In this document: in pieces, positions 1-20,723 of the stretch
How positions within the stretch are numbered: position 1 is the stretch's first letter
How the letters are laid out: each line of letters starts with the position of its first letter
Assembly (NCBI GenBank): GCA_003260075.1
Contig: QLIY01000564.1
Location: 1 to 64,000, forward strand
Length of the DNA stretch: 64,000 nt
Direction: 5' to 3'
Source of the DNA: Phallusia mammillata
Lineage: Eukaryota > Chordata > Ascidiacea > Phlebobranchia > Ascidiidae
Position numbers and translations under genes: made by a program
Notes under the pieces: generated by a model
Told to the model about the DNA's origin: nothing
Database searches by the model: none
The model's input: the letters and a program-made list of their open reading frames with translations, nothing else

Positions 1-194
1 GAAAAGCAAACATCGTTGTTATTATTGCCCCACGCCTGTTTGTTTTCCACGTTGACTTATTTTCACAAAGTTTCATGTCAATATTTTATTTATTTGATGG
101 GAAAAATTTGATGTCGTTTAACGCAGTGCTTATTACTTTTCTTCTACTTATCGCAATGTGTACATAAATTCGCCAAATACAAATAGATAGGGTC

Positions 195-345
195 AGCTTG
201 CAAAAATAGCCAATTGTGGCTCCAGCTGCACCCTTTTTGTTTCAACGCTTGTTTTATATGTTTAACCGTATGTTATTCGTCTTTATTATTGTACGTGGGC
301 GCTGAAACAAATAAACTAAATTGATTGATTGATTGATTAACCAGA
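195..345 (+). mobile_element. Possible LINE 3' end with TGAT repeats
   Basis: AAATAAACTAAATTGATTGATTGA-type ending: an AATAAA-like signal followed by about four TGAT units at 323-338, a common tail of CR1/L2-like elements. No reverse transcriptase frame is present. Confidence 0.35.
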
Positions 346-492
346 AAATGACCCTATAAAAAGAAACTTGTGCTATTTTTTATGCAAGTTGGGACGTTGA
401 AATTTGCTCTTCCGGCCGTTGTGACTTCTTCGTGTTAGCCCAAATTGGGCCGTGTCGGTCTGCGTATGTCTTCAACTGTCTGGTGACTGACA

Positions 493-852
493 CAGTGGCG
501 TAGGCAGCCAAAAATTTTGGGAGGGGCCAAATGATTTGTTGTCTAATACAACTTTTTGCTAACGCTCAGCGTGCTTTTACCAAACACGTGACTTGCCAAA
601 CTGTGGTTCGACGGAACAGCCAAACGCTTTATTGATTTATTCCATGTCTACATAAATCAAAAAAGCATGGATTTCGGCTTACAACTTGGTGACAAAAGTC
701 ATTTTTGGTAATAAATATATTCCTTTGATAGTTGAGAGACGAAACCACAATGATGAGGGACGAAACTACACTAAATTTAAGTTTATCAATGTAAAACTTT
801 GAAAATTTGGGAGGAGCCATGGCCCTTTGGCCCCTCCCTGGCTACGCCTTTG
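493..852 (+). mobile_element. hAT MITE, CAGTGGCGTAG family, exact 8-bp target duplication
   Basis: Starts CAGTGGCGTAGGCAGCC and ends CCTGGCTACGCCTTTG. Flanks GACTGACA at 485-492 and 853-860. 360 bp. A short reading frame inside (629-820, minus) is not a gene. The same element, reversed, sits at 58219-58544. Confidence 0.9.
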
Positions 853-860
853 GACTGACA

Positions 861-1903
861 CAGTACTTTATTGAACTCTGTATTAACATATTATGCAAGA
901 ACTTGAGAAGAGTGAAAACAACTTGAAGAAAAGAGAACGACAGAAAGTAAAAACACCCCTAGCACCATCTGGCGCTAAACACACATAACAACGAGTTGAT
1001 ACGATTTTGATACAGATCTAAAACGACGTTCAAAGACAAACGAAAGCAAACTTCCTGACACCCCTGCAACAGAAGGAAATTGCCACCACTTAATCCCGCA
1101 AACACGAACAACAAATAATCCCAAACACAAAATGCTTGTTTGTCTCACGTCGTTTTAACGCTCATATTCGATCTTAGGCATCACTTTATTTTTGAAAAAT
1201 ACTCACAACAAACATGATGCTATGTCATTTCAACCACTAAACGTCAACTGCTGAAGCAACGTAATACAACTGCAATGTGACCATAGTCTTTACAACATGA
1301 TGCTATGTCTTTACATCTCGTGCGTGCAGGACCTATATGTCCCGCGTGCGCGCGTGCACGGCCTAAAAATTGGCGTGCAAGACAATTTCAACAGGCGCAA
1401 GGCAAGCGATAGAGTTTAAGACAGGACAATTAATGCCTTTGGTGCAAAATCTCCGCGTGCAACGCCGAAAATTCGCCGTGCCAGAATTTTTTTGTTAAAA
1501 CAAAATCGTGCGTGCAGCTGCCATACTCTACAGACTGGGATGTGACTACGATACAAGTAAGGAAAATAAAGATAAGGAAAAAAAATTGTAAAGCCCACAC
1601 TCAACAGGGGAGTCCTTGAAACATACGTACGTTATTGTATCCTTTAGTAGGCATTGTAGGATACTTTAAGTGGTGTACATCTGTAGGTGCACGATGTTAA
1701 TTTTGGTAATCGACTGCCGACAATCCGCACCGAACCACGGATGATCTCACAAACTTCCACGTTTTCTCACGCACCAGTGCACATGTCGCTCATTAACCAG
1801 TAATGCTTGAGTGAGCACTGCAGGTTTTTTCTGAACTCTGAAGCCCCGGCCGTCATCGATTCTCGCTTGTTCTGATCGACAGCTAATTGGAACAAAATGA
1901 TGT

Positions 1904-1943
<40 letters not shown>

Positions 1944-2391
1944 GTATTGTTCACGTCACACTAACCCCACAGCTGTTTTGTAACATGTTATGTGACAAAC
2001 AACTTGGGTTGGCTTCCGACTAGTGCTGTTCATGTTTTTTGCCTTGTCAAAAACGTTTAAAATAAGATGGTTTCAATTTTCAACATAGTCTTTACATACT
2101 GTCACTGGTTAAATAAGCAAAGCCTTATTAGTCATCAACAGTCGGTCTGACTAAATTGTGACAAGGTTAAGTTTTTTAAAAAATAGGGCATGATTGATTC
2201 TGATCTAACTTCACATTCTGTTTTATTTGCTTCTTAAAATAAAGACTATGATTTCACATTTTTCCTACAAATTTCACTTTTCAAACATCAGTAGTAAGAA
2301 AAGTAGCAAAGTGAACGGTTCCGGCAGTGCAACAATTAAACTGAAATCAGTAGTACAGATTATAAACATTTGATTTTTTAAATACCTATAT

Positions 2392-2476
<85 letters not shown>

Positions 2477-5400
2477 CAAAAGTTATTTAATCTGTTGCTT
2501 TACCATCAGTATTTTATATTTGACTTGAAATGGTTTTAAATGAGCTTGCAAGCTTTGCATTGATACTTTGAAGCATATGTTGTGTTTGCCTAACATTTTT
2601 CTTCAATGTTTCGTATCAGTTAGTCCAATATTGCTCTGAAGTAGGTCTAACAACTATTTTGTTGACTACTGTGATAGTATAAGTAATATCAGTAAAACAT
2701 TTATTCTTAAAAATATATAATCTGATGCCTTCAATAAACAACAAAACCATTTGTCTCCTTTTTTAAAAGTTGTTCATATTTTATATCAAACTGATCATTG
2801 TTTTGGGGGGGGGGGGGGGGGGGGGGGGTAAGGTGCAAGAGTTTAAAAAAGGGTTTTTATATTTTTTTAACTGTAAGGTTTTTCTGTCAAACAATGGCAT
2901 CATCCAGACAACCAGATGTTGGAGATCATGAATCGGTAAATATATGCAGACTAACATTTATTGTTTATTATAATAATGGCAGAATATTGAAATAAAAAAT
3001 CTTGTTAACTTTCTATGGTAAAATGTAATGAAATTTTGCATTGATAAATTTTGTGGCAAAAATTTGTCACTTAGGCAATCCATGTTATGTTTAATCTGTT
3101 TTATTTGTCTAGATTTAATTTAAAGGCCTGTTTGTCACACCTACATGTAATCATTAACCTAAGATTTCTCGAAACTGGCAAGGTCATTTTGTGTGAAACT
3201 ATTTTTGTAAATGGAATGTTGCAATAATGAGTTGTAACTTTTATTGTCCTTACTCATTTGATGGTAAAATGATTCATTGATGTACATAAAAGTACAATTT
3301 AAGAAATTCAACAAACCAGTTTATTATTAGTGTGTATTAAAACAGTTCAGATTGGGAAAAAACAATAACCCATAACAAAAGGTGACATTGTGTTGACTTT
3401 TCTAAAATCTATTCTGTGTAAGTATGAAGCATCCAACTATCAAGTGAACTACATGAAATGGGCTTCAATAGTACTAAGTGCTAAGGCATATGTTGTCATT
3501 GCATTGCATTGCCAGTCATGTTGCAATGCTTGGAGTTAGTGACGTTTTGGGCAAAAACCCCTTTTCTGTAAGAGTGTAAGCGGTCAGTGGTAAGAAACTT
3601 TCCGCTTGTTTCATCACCATACAGCGCCGTTCTCCTTTTAAGGCAAAGTTGTTTACCGAACCGGCGAATAAATAACGTATATATATATCGCCTACATTTT
3701 GCCAGATATCGAAATGTTTGCCTGGCGATTAGACCCAAACATTGAGACAGGCAAAGAACCGGCGTTTGTGAATAGTACAGCGGGTTTTCTTTCTCGATAA
3801 TTTTGGCTTTTGACGATTGAAAAAAGGCAGAAGTGCCGGTATTTGCTTGAAAACCGGCGTATGCTTGCCAAGGCAGCCAAGCCTGTCAGGACAAAGTTTA
3901 CAGAAAAAAGAACAGCACGATAGGTCGACCAAAGATTGAATTGCGCGAGTGAACAACCTTGCTTTCCAGAAAACAGAGGCCAGCTAGTAAACAGCAAAGT
4001 TCGTTGACCCGGTAAAGTCTTTACGACCTGCAAGGTGCTGTAAATGGGGGGGGGGTTAAGGCAAAGTTATTCACCAAACCGGCGAATAAATAACGTATAT
4101 ATATATCTCCTACATTTTGCCAGATATCGAAATGTTTGCCTGGCAATTAGACCCGAAACATTAAGACAGGCAAAGAACCGGCGTTTGTGAATAGTACAGC
4201 GGGTTTTCTTTCTCGATAATTTTGGCTCTTGACGATTGAAAAAAGGCAGAAGTGCCGGTATTTGCTTCAAAAGCGTATGCTTGCCAAGGCAGCCGAGCCT
4301 GACAGGACAAAGTTTACGGAAAAAAGAACAGCACGATGGGTCGGCCGTGCCAAGTGTTGAAGTCCGCGAGTGAACAACCTTGCTTTCCTGAAAACAGAGG
4401 CCAACAAGTAAACAGCAAAGTTCGTTGACCTGGTTAAGTCTTTACGACCTGCAAAGTGCTGTAAATGTTAGTAACTTACAAACAAACAGAATCGAACAAG
4501 CCGGTTTCTACTTTGCCTGAGGTTGTAGGCACGTCAAGTAATAAATCTATCGCTGTACATGCCTACCAGTGCGTAAAACCTTTCTATGTAGCAACGTGGC
4601 TTGTCGGCAGGGGGGGGGGGTGATAACTTACAAACAAACAGAATCGAACAAGCCGGTTTCTACTTTGCCCGAGGTCGTAGGCACGTCGGGTAGTAAATCT
4701 ACCGCTGTACATGGCTACCAGTGCGTAAAACCTTTCTATGTAGCAACGTGGCTTGTCGGCAGTAAGATATGTTGCTGGGCAAGTTTAGTAGACATTGTTA
4801 TAGAATTAGGATAACCGACGAGAAAAAATAAGCAAGTGCTCGTACTTTGGAACATCTGATAAGTATCAGTCTTGGTTTTTGAGTTCGTCAGTTAACTGGT
4901 TTTGAATTGTTTTCCGCAGGTTGATTAGTTAAGTAAAAATAATTTGCGGTAACTTTTTTTCCTTGACGACGTAATTAAAAAGGTACGTTTTTGTTTTACT
5001 GTATTCGAATAGTTAGATGTATTGAGTGAAAACTATTATGTACTTTATGTAAGTGGGCTTGCCATTTTGCTCACGTTTTGAAAAGTATATATATGCTACA
5101 CAGCGTTTGGAGATCTTGCTTGACCAGTCGAACAATAACAGGCGCGTCACGAAAAGCGGCTCGTTAACAGTTCACGCTGTGAATATCATAACATGTGCAT
5201 GTAAAACCGACTGACAAATGTTGTTTATCGACATACGGTCACAACGTTGCACCTTGTGCTTCCCGTGGCACGAAACACATGTTGGCTTGACCGCATATCA
5301 TAGTAAACATGCCTTCGAAACTTTTTCGGCCAAGGGTAAAACGTTGCAGCCAGCTTGCATTATTAGCTGATACATATAAAGCGAACGCAGCATTAAATAT

Positions 5401-5948
5401 GGTCAGACTGACTGGTGGGAACGGGGTGTCTGTGGCGATGTAATTTGTTAATGTTTTTAGCTTTTCCGTTTGTCGTGATGCTAACGCAAACGAACAATTG
5501 ACATATTATCGTGCGTATTGTCCCATTGTTCGATTTGCTGTACTGAATTACCTGTAGCCTCGTTGCAAATCCGGTGGACGTGGCAGAATTATACTAATCC
5601 ATTGCATTGCGGTTAGAAGCTCTGCTTACTAGACTAAGTGTCAGTTGTATCATGTGGTTGTGAACTTTTGCTGGCGTCCAGTAGCAGTGCAAAGTTCAGA
5701 ATGTTAAAATCGGACGTATAAACCTATAAGTTCAGACTGTAAAATCGGATTAATAAACCAAGAGTGTAATCGGTATTGTGTGGAAGTAATAGAGTGTGTC
5801 AAATTTAATCTTTTCAGGGAAGTTTTTCTAATCCCTGACGTTTGTGTTACCAACGTTGCTCAGTTAGCCTGATTTGTTTGCACATTTAAGCTTCATCCTG
5901 ACTGTTTATGCGAGCATCCCGTTGTTCGAAACGTTTATAACTTTCATT
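861..5948. other. Upstream region of PAPSS, repeats and gaps, no gene recognised
   Basis: Contains G runs at 1904-1942, 2392-2475 and 2805-2828, and direct contig-end duplications 3636-4045 with 4056-4465 and 4471-4611 with 4624-4761. Some open frames here (for example 3692-4033, minus) are non-conserved. The PAPSS promoter and any 5' UTR exon should lie in the last part. Confidence 0.5.
2392..2475. other. 84-base G run (assembly gap placeholder)
   Basis: Uninterrupted G. Other long runs: 1904-1942, 2805-2828, 22071-22126, 41660-41713, 44463-44498. Short runs of 9-11 G occur at about 30 further sites, and at most of them the flanks repeat each other. Confidence 0.85.
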
Positions 5949-13970
<8,022 letters not shown>

Positions 13971-14420
13971 AATCCTACACCAACATGTTTACCCTATCGG
14001 TGCTTTCTGATGACACCAATCCCCTTAGCAGTGTAATGGTGACCACCAACAAACTGTAGTTAAATTTTAAATGACCAAGAACAGCAATTGTTTGCAGACA
14101 GCTTATATATATATAAGTATATGTACAACAGCAGTAATACAGTTGTTATCTTATGACATGCCCTTAAATGTATTTTAGAGTCAGACTATTTAGTTCTGTT
14201 TAAATGCACTGACTTGAATGTTGAGCTGGTTGTTGTGCCTTTCGCATGTCAAATGTTTATAAATGTAAAATAGTTCACCAGATACATATTATATCTGTGG
14301 CTGTGGGTATTTTTTGTTTACTTGTAATTGCCTTGTAGGTATTTATCTAGAATTTGCTTATTCCATATAATTGCAACTTGTATTTGCTTGCATAATTCCA
14401 GAGTCATTAAAGTGCTGTCA

Positions 14421-14426
14421 AATAAA
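14421..14426 (+). terminator. Likely PAPSS poly(A) signal
   Basis: AATAAA about 450 bases after the PAPSS stop codon and 38 bases before the stop codon of the convergent dioxygenase gene. The two 3' UTRs must therefore lie very close or overlap. Confidence 0.6.
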
Positions 14427-14463
14427 AACATTTTTCTCCACTTGGAGACAATACGATGATATA

Positions 14464-16727
14464 CTAGTAGGAACAGTTTTCACAGTCAGGGGGAATAAAA
14501 TCATAGTCTTTACATGGTGGCACAGTGCCCATAACAGTTACTCTATGTAGCACCCTTAGCCCAGCATCTGCCACACTTGGAGGAATGGGCCCAGCCTGGT
14601 GACCAACTGCAAGATTATCAGATATAATGAAGTCACCTTCCTTCATCCATTTGTGGGAATATACCAAGGCATGATCAGTTATTGCAGTTTCAATCTCTTT
14701 GAGAATTGCAGCAGTTTCCTTAGAGATGCAAAAAGTAATGATACTGTTAGAAACAATTGTGCATGTCTAAACATAAAATGTTCAAGCACAAATAGCACTT
14801 AAATGCTACAAAAACTGTTATGTGAGGTGGTCATTTACGTGTATTGATGAAAAAATTGCTAAATTATACCAGACCAGTGTTCTCAACCTTTAGGGTTTGC
14901 AGCATACTGAACAAATAACTTAAATTTGTTTCCTGTACCCTTTGAAAAACATACAAAGCTATCTTTGGTAGCAAATGATTGAAATAAGTGTCAGACATTC
15001 TCATGCACATCCACATTTCGTTAATAAACCCTTAAACATGAAATGAGAGTAACACCTAGTCTTTCAGAATTAAGAATCACTGCAATGGACACATAATCAT
15101 TTTAAAAGCAGCACCATGGTGTGTTTAAAAAAATTACATGGTCACCAACCTCTGGGCCTGTTGGTTCATAATCTTTGATGTCTTTGCTTCTGTCAAAGTC
15201 ATAGACAAATGCTGTTGTCATACCAAGGTGCATACATAGAGTGGGTTTCCCAGTTTTAGGATGTTTGTAAGGGGGGGGGGGCTGAAAAACATACAAAGCT
15301 ATCTTTGGTAGGAAATGATTGAAATAAGTGTCAGACATTCTCATGCACGTCCACATTTCGTTAATAAACCCTTAAACATGAAATGAGAGTAACAGAATTA
15401 AGAATCACTGCAATGGATACATAATCATTTTAAAAGCAGCACCATGGTGTGTTTAACAAAATTACATCGTCACCAACCTCTGGGCCGGTTGGTTCAAAAT
15501 CTTTAATATCCTTGCTTCTGTCAAAGTCATAGACAAATGCTGTTGTCATTCCAAGGTGCATACATAGAGTGGGTTTCCCAGTTTTAGGATGTTTGTAAGG
15601 GGGGGGGGGCAAAAGTTGTTTCTTACTCTTTTTGTAGTTTCAAGTCTGAGACTTGTTTCAGCTCAATATACTGTTGTTTATGGACTTTCGGGGGGGGGGA
15701 TTAAAGGATGCACAATGTGTCCCCTACGATCGCTAACCATTGAAAGCCTTTCCCATTTACTTCTGGTTTCAGGTGAAAGTCTTCAAAAACATACAAAACT
15801 AAAATATAAGCAGTGTACATGAACAAATTGAGCGTTTTCTGAAGGGTTCTTACTTTGAAATAATCTCTGTTAAAGGGATGAACATTGTATCTGGGGGGGG
15901 GGAGCATTTTACTAGGGATTATTTGATATTTTTTTATGACAGTATTTTTTTGCAGGTTGTACTGGAGTTGGGATGTCAGGTTGGCATATTGATGGGACAT
16001 TTAGATCTTGCCCATATGCCTATTCCATATACCACATGTTGGAAGTCCCAAAACAAGGTGGAGATACAATGTTCATCCCTTTAACAGAGATTATTTCAAA
16101 GTAAGAACCTTTCAGAAAACGCTCAGTTTGTTAATGTACACTGCTTGTATTTTAGTTTTGTATTTTTTTGAAGACTTTCACCTGAAACCAGAAGTAAATG
16201 GGAAAGGCTTTCGGGGGGGGGGAAAAATACAAAAAGATAGTAAGAAACAACTTTTGTACCCTTCTCTGGATCATTTGATACACAAAATATATCAACACAT
16301 GGTGATGCTGGGTGCTTATAGAAAGTAGTGTTGTCTATTTCACCAAAGTATTTGCTGATCTCAACATGCTTTGCACCACTGACTTTTCCCTGAAGAATAA
16401 GGCAGATACGTTATTTCCAAACACTACAATAACATTTTCTTTAAACATCATAGTTTTTTTTTTCAGTTGTATTTATAATTTTTGTGTATTTCTTATTACG
16501 AATGGCTTTAAAGAAGTTTTGCCAAATTACACATACATTTACTGTTACAATAAATCTAATAACTTCTAACAAGGACTAACCTGATTACGAAAAACAACAA
16601 GCCTGTGTTTTGTTACATCCTTCTTTATTTGCTGGATAACTGCCTGCTCCAACGGTTGATTAAGGTTTAATCCAAAAACCTCTAAACCAATGGGCAGCAC
16701 CTTTGATGTGTAAAATTTAGTGGCCAT
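14464..16727 (-). CDS. TauD/TfdA-type Fe(II)/2-oxoglutarate dioxygenase (model broken by assembly)
   Basis: Minus-strand coding blocks: 16727-16581 (49 residues, starting MATKFYTSK), 16389-16260, then an exon that now lies inverted on the plus strand at 15956-16100, then 15780-15700, 15270-15150 (second copy 15598-15478) and 14718-14464. Phases fit, giving about 293 residues, normal for the family. Family signs: an N-terminal PIGLEVFGLNL block, the iron ligands in WHID (His about 103, Asp about 105) within SGWHIDGTF, PKQGGDTMF, HPKTGKP, the distal His in SDNLAVGHQ and the Arg of LHRVTVMG. Family members oxidise taurine, alkyl sulfates, 2,4-D and other small acids; the substrate here is not known. 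It is a cytosolic-type enzyme with no signal peptide seen. Expression from this exact assembly order is impossible, so the true gene must lack the inversions. Confidence 0.88.
14930..15598. repeat. Direct duplication of a dioxygenase exon around a gap
   Basis: About 320 bases at 14930-15270 recur at 15282-15598 with a few percent difference, including the exon starting YKHPKTGKP (IKDY in one copy, IKDF in the other). An 11-base G run separates them. Best read as two alleles or an unmerged overlap, not two exons. Confidence 0.85.
15610..16212. other. Inverted contigs inside the dioxygenase gene
   Basis: The segment 15903-16212 lies between two G runs and carries dioxygenase exon 3 on the plus strand, while the other exons are on the minus strand. 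Its right part (about 16071-16212) matches the reverse complement of 15700-15891. The small segment 15610-15689 starts with bases matching the reverse complement of about 16223-16257. This pattern fits wrongly oriented contigs with allelic overlaps. Confidence 0.85.
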
Positions 16728-18524
16728 CAGATACACACTTCTGATTTTTTACCACAAAAATACATATAGTTAAATATATATTAAACCAAATCATTTAAGC
16801 ATATGTCAAGTCAAGTCACAATTTTATTAGCATTTTCACTTTATCCAATTGTCATTGATGAACAGTTTTGTAAAAACAGCAAGGACAACGAAAAAAAACA
16901 TTGGTTATCGAGTGTAAACATCGTTAGCTTAGTGGTGTTATTGTATCAACAAGAAAACCGTATGACGTCAAATTTATTCGTTTTTTTACTTTTTTCCAGG
17001 CCATGAAATAAAAATTACCACATGTCCCATTGCCAGTCTAATGCAAGCTCACCAAACGAGCAGTAGGCAACAAAAATGTGTTAATATAGTTGGCTAAATG
17101 ATGATCAATCAAAAGTACACGGAAATTATGTGAAAAGTTTGGTGTCGTGTCGTGCAACAACCGACCCAATCAAAAAGGGAGTATCCCCTGTTTGGTTTGT
17201 CCGAAAAAAACACAATACACGTGTATAAATTTTTTATTATTTATTTAGTAAAACCGTTTGTAAGTTCTGAAATACAAAGTTCTAATTTACTATATAATTT
17301 TGCACAACAATTCATCTCATTTAGGACTTTTTTCGGCGATCAAGATTACGAAAAACGGAACACTACCTGACGTCCTGGTTGGACAAACGGACATGGCTTA
17401 TGCGTCGAACCAACCATACTGTTTACCTACCGACTTCTTCTGTGAACGCTGGTTCAATCTATTGAAATCTTAATACAGTAATTCGTATTTCAATATCTCC
17501 CCGTATATCCGATACTGCTAGATATCTTCTCGATACCATTAGACATGCACCCCCTTTTATAAGCATAGCCACAAACGTCTTTTCATTGAAAAACTTGAAA
17601 ATTGGTCTATAAACTATAAATACATACACTCAATGGCTGCAAGTTTGTTGCACTTTATTCTGCCTTTACCGTGGGCGTTTTCTGTAATGTAAATTGCAAG
17701 CCTGATTTGTGCATTCTGTAGTTATTCGTGAAACCGTAAACGAAATTTTTATTGTAAACTCAATGCCACACAAAAACCAGGGCAATAGCAAAAAAAGCTT
17801 TCTGGGTTTCCCGCAGTCGACGAAACAAGGCTTGGCACAAAACGAGACAGGTGACAGTGCTTAAAGGTTTGAGATACTACATTAAAGTGACGGTTATTTG
17901 GTGGTGCCAAAACTTTGGTTCTTCATGAAAGGCACTCGACAGGTCTAAGACCAGCGTTTGTTTTTGCGGAACAAGTTACGTTTCAACACAAAAACTAAAC
18001 AAACTCAACACCAATTCAACACATCTACAGAAAACTAACAAACACAAGAATGCTTACGTTAAGGGATTTGAAGGTATTAGGGGCGGCCAACAATCAAACA
18101 TAGCATAGCTTCATGTTTAGGAAGAAATCAAATCATTACGGGTGCATCTGTGTGCAACCAGCATGTTGCATAGCATTGCATCAACTCATAATCTCTGCTC
18201 TAGCCCATTCCAAATTCCGACACACAACCACTGTGGCCAAAAAGGGGTACAGAAGTATCAGGCATACACACAGGCACATACATATAGGATTTGTGCCACT
18301 GCCCAGTTGATGCAAGCGACCGTTACATTAAAAAAACAAATGTTTTAATATCCGGTAACAAACAGAACACCAAGCAAAAACGGGTCTATATATCCCGTCA
18401 GACACGCAATGGTTCGGACAAGAAAGCTAAAGAACTGTTAGACCATGTCCAAAGTGTCCAATTAAAGAAGGTTGTAGTTTTTTTTCTTTGTTTTTTTGAT
18501 AGTGCACAAAGCTGAAATACGGAT
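16728..18524. other. Intergenic, no gene recognised
   Basis: Holds the upstream region of the dioxygenase gene and the 3' flank of the 4E-BP gene. It is AT-rich. I see no conserved reading frame, RNA gene or clear repeat. Confidence 0.5.
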
Positions 18525-20723
18525 TCAAATTTCCATGTCGAACTGGTCTTCCTCTTTGTGGGAATCTGCATCGAGAAAAAAACAGGACATTGATATGAAT
18601 TTTCAAGAGAAATGAGGTGAATGGAACATATGCGAACGCCGACACGTATCAGAAGAAGCAAGGCACAGAGAATGTTATAAGGAACAGAAGTCAACACATG
18701 CAGAATACATAAGTCAAGCCATGCAAATTTAGAACTCCAAAGCAGCACACTAACAATGCACGGTAAAATATATATTTTCTAAATGCTCAACTGTGCTTAA
18801 CCAAACCACGCCATGTGCACTTAAACTGACACTGTACTGGTGCTGTGTAAGTAGTGAAGTTGTTGTGCTTGTGCTTTATCTTACTATATGACATTCGAAT
18901 TTTCATCAACAGCCTTTAGTTGGTGGTTGTCATGGTGCAGTTGGCCATACATTGGCATGCCAGATGGCTCAACGCAGTCACTGAATTGTCCAGAATGTTG
19001 GGCATTATTTCCTTGCTTGGACATGAACAACTTCTGCATTGGCTTACAAAGGTTCCCAGGTATATTTGCCTGGGACATTCCTCTGCCTCTGCCTCTATAT
19101 GCTTGTGTATTGTGCACATTCCTGGTAGCTGTTGGAACGAGGTGTGGGGCATTGACAATGGTCTGCGATACAGCTTGTGAAATGACTTGATTAAACTTTG
19201 CCTGGCGCCATGCATTTAACTGACTGGTAGGGTATGTTGGATTGGGTGTTTGAATAGACCCTGGTTGAGCCAATTGCCATAATCCATCACCAGAACATTG
19301 ATTGTTATTTGCATCATAGTGGTCTGGCATGGGAGGTAAGCAACTCACTGGCGGTGGCATGTGCATGGCATTTATAACTGAATTCGCCACATTAAGACAA
19401 GTCTTCTCAACAATTGCACTATTTTGCTGCATGAAGTTTCGCTGTCTGTATTGTTGCAAAGGACCTTTTGCCACTGGAAAAGCATCAAATCCTGCAGCTA
19501 GCGGAGAGAGGATAGGTGGGGGTGGCAAAGGAGGTGGTGGTGATCGGAGTTGCCAAAAATAACCTGCACACTAACTAGGTTGACTATCTCTCAGCGTAAA
19601 CTATGATATAATTTCATGCAGCAGGATACTAAATAGGTATAAATATATAATTAGTAACATACAAAATCAAACAAGCATGCTTGCATGTTAACAAACTGCT
19701 AGCATGAAACAACAACTTGGTCAATATTGGATTAGAGTATGTGATGCAATGATTACATCATACATAGTGAGTCAGTATGTTTTTTGATAAATACCATGCA
19801 AATTAAATTTTAAACTAATTTATGCTTCAACTTATTTTGTGAACAGCAATATTTTATGCATATATATATAGATCCCATCAAATTTAATATTTGATAGTTA
19901 CGAAAAACACACAACACAGAGCCCAATGCCCCTTGACAATTTTCAGATATGATTGACATCTCAATAATGATAAACCCAAGAAGTGCTTGTAAAACATGAC
20001 TCTTATTGGTTTTGCAGGTGCTTTTTTAGAGATATAAATGACAGTAAATCATATTTCAGAACCTTTCAAAAAGTTTCTGAGTGTGCAATTACTTTTTACA
20101 GGTCTGTTTTGCAATGGGTTGAGCACCCTGATCACTACTGTTTTAATGTTTTGTGACAAGCATATCCTTTAAACCCTGCACATTTCACAAAACTGATTTG
20201 TGCATTTTTACAAAACCCTTGCTTACATTAAAAATTGATCAATGTATTTTCACATAAAAAGCAAATTTTCTCCCAATTGTATGCAAAATCACCCACCTCC
20301 GTTCTCCTTGGGTATTTCTTTTTCCTCTTCAATTCTGCCAATAACCTTTGATGGTGATTTGTCTGGGCTGGTTACGCCGGGAATATCAGGTAGATTGCTT
20401 GGTGGAGTATTGGACATTGGTGATGCTCGGCACTTCAGCAGAAATGACCGGTCGTAAATAATTCTTGTGCCTATAACAAAAGATATGCATGAAACAATGT
20501 TAAGTTTTAGCAGTATTATAACAGTCATATTTGTCTACCTCCAGGAGTAGTTGAAAACAAAGTGCCACCTGGAGTTGTTCCATAGTCGTGGGGCAGCTCA
20601 GACATATGGTTCAACTGCACATAATTGAAGTTGTGTTAGAAAATGCATAAATGAATACACACATTGTTAAGGTACCTTGATTCGTCGAATGGGAATCGAT
20701 TGGGGTATGGTACCAGTACTCAT
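18525..20723 (-). CDS. EIF4EBP: eIF4E-binding protein (4E-BP), canonical isoform
   Basis: A translational repressor that binds eIF4E and is released by mTORC1 phosphorylation. Exons on the minus strand: 20723-20676, 20614-20539, 20470-20297, 18565-18525, joining in frame to 112 residues (vertebrate forms are about 100-120). Visible motifs: [20 protein letters not shown] with the two priming Thr-Pro sites (about Thr30 and Thr39), the eIF4E-binding motif YDRSFLL (about 47-53), [10 protein letters not shown] with Ser-Pro and Thr-Pro sites, and IPGVT. The last 41-nt exon ends with the TOS motif FDMEI and a stop, the raptor-docking tail expected for this family. The acceptor GATGCAG precedes the last exon and phase 1 matches exon 3. 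A second terminal exon lies inside the last intron. Confidence 0.94.
18884..19563 (-). CDS. EIF4EBP: Alternative long terminal exon of the 4E-BP gene
   Basis: A 680-nt open stretch inside the last 4E-BP intron and on the same strand. It follows an acceptor GTGTGCAG and enters in phase 1, so exon 3 can splice to it. It adds about 225 residues rich in Pro, Gln, Asn and Ser, with [10 protein letters not shown] near its start and RGRGRG further on, and it ends in its own stop. The joined protein would be 325 residues, keep the eIF4E-binding motif and lose the TOS motif. I do not recognise a domain in the tail. It could instead be a separate nested gene, but the matched phase and strand favour an alternative 3' end. 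Confidence 0.6.

Noticed and set aside
3692-4270. Two overlapping minus-strand frames with similar products
   Set aside because: The similarity comes from a contig-end duplication. No family recognised and no sign of selection on coding.
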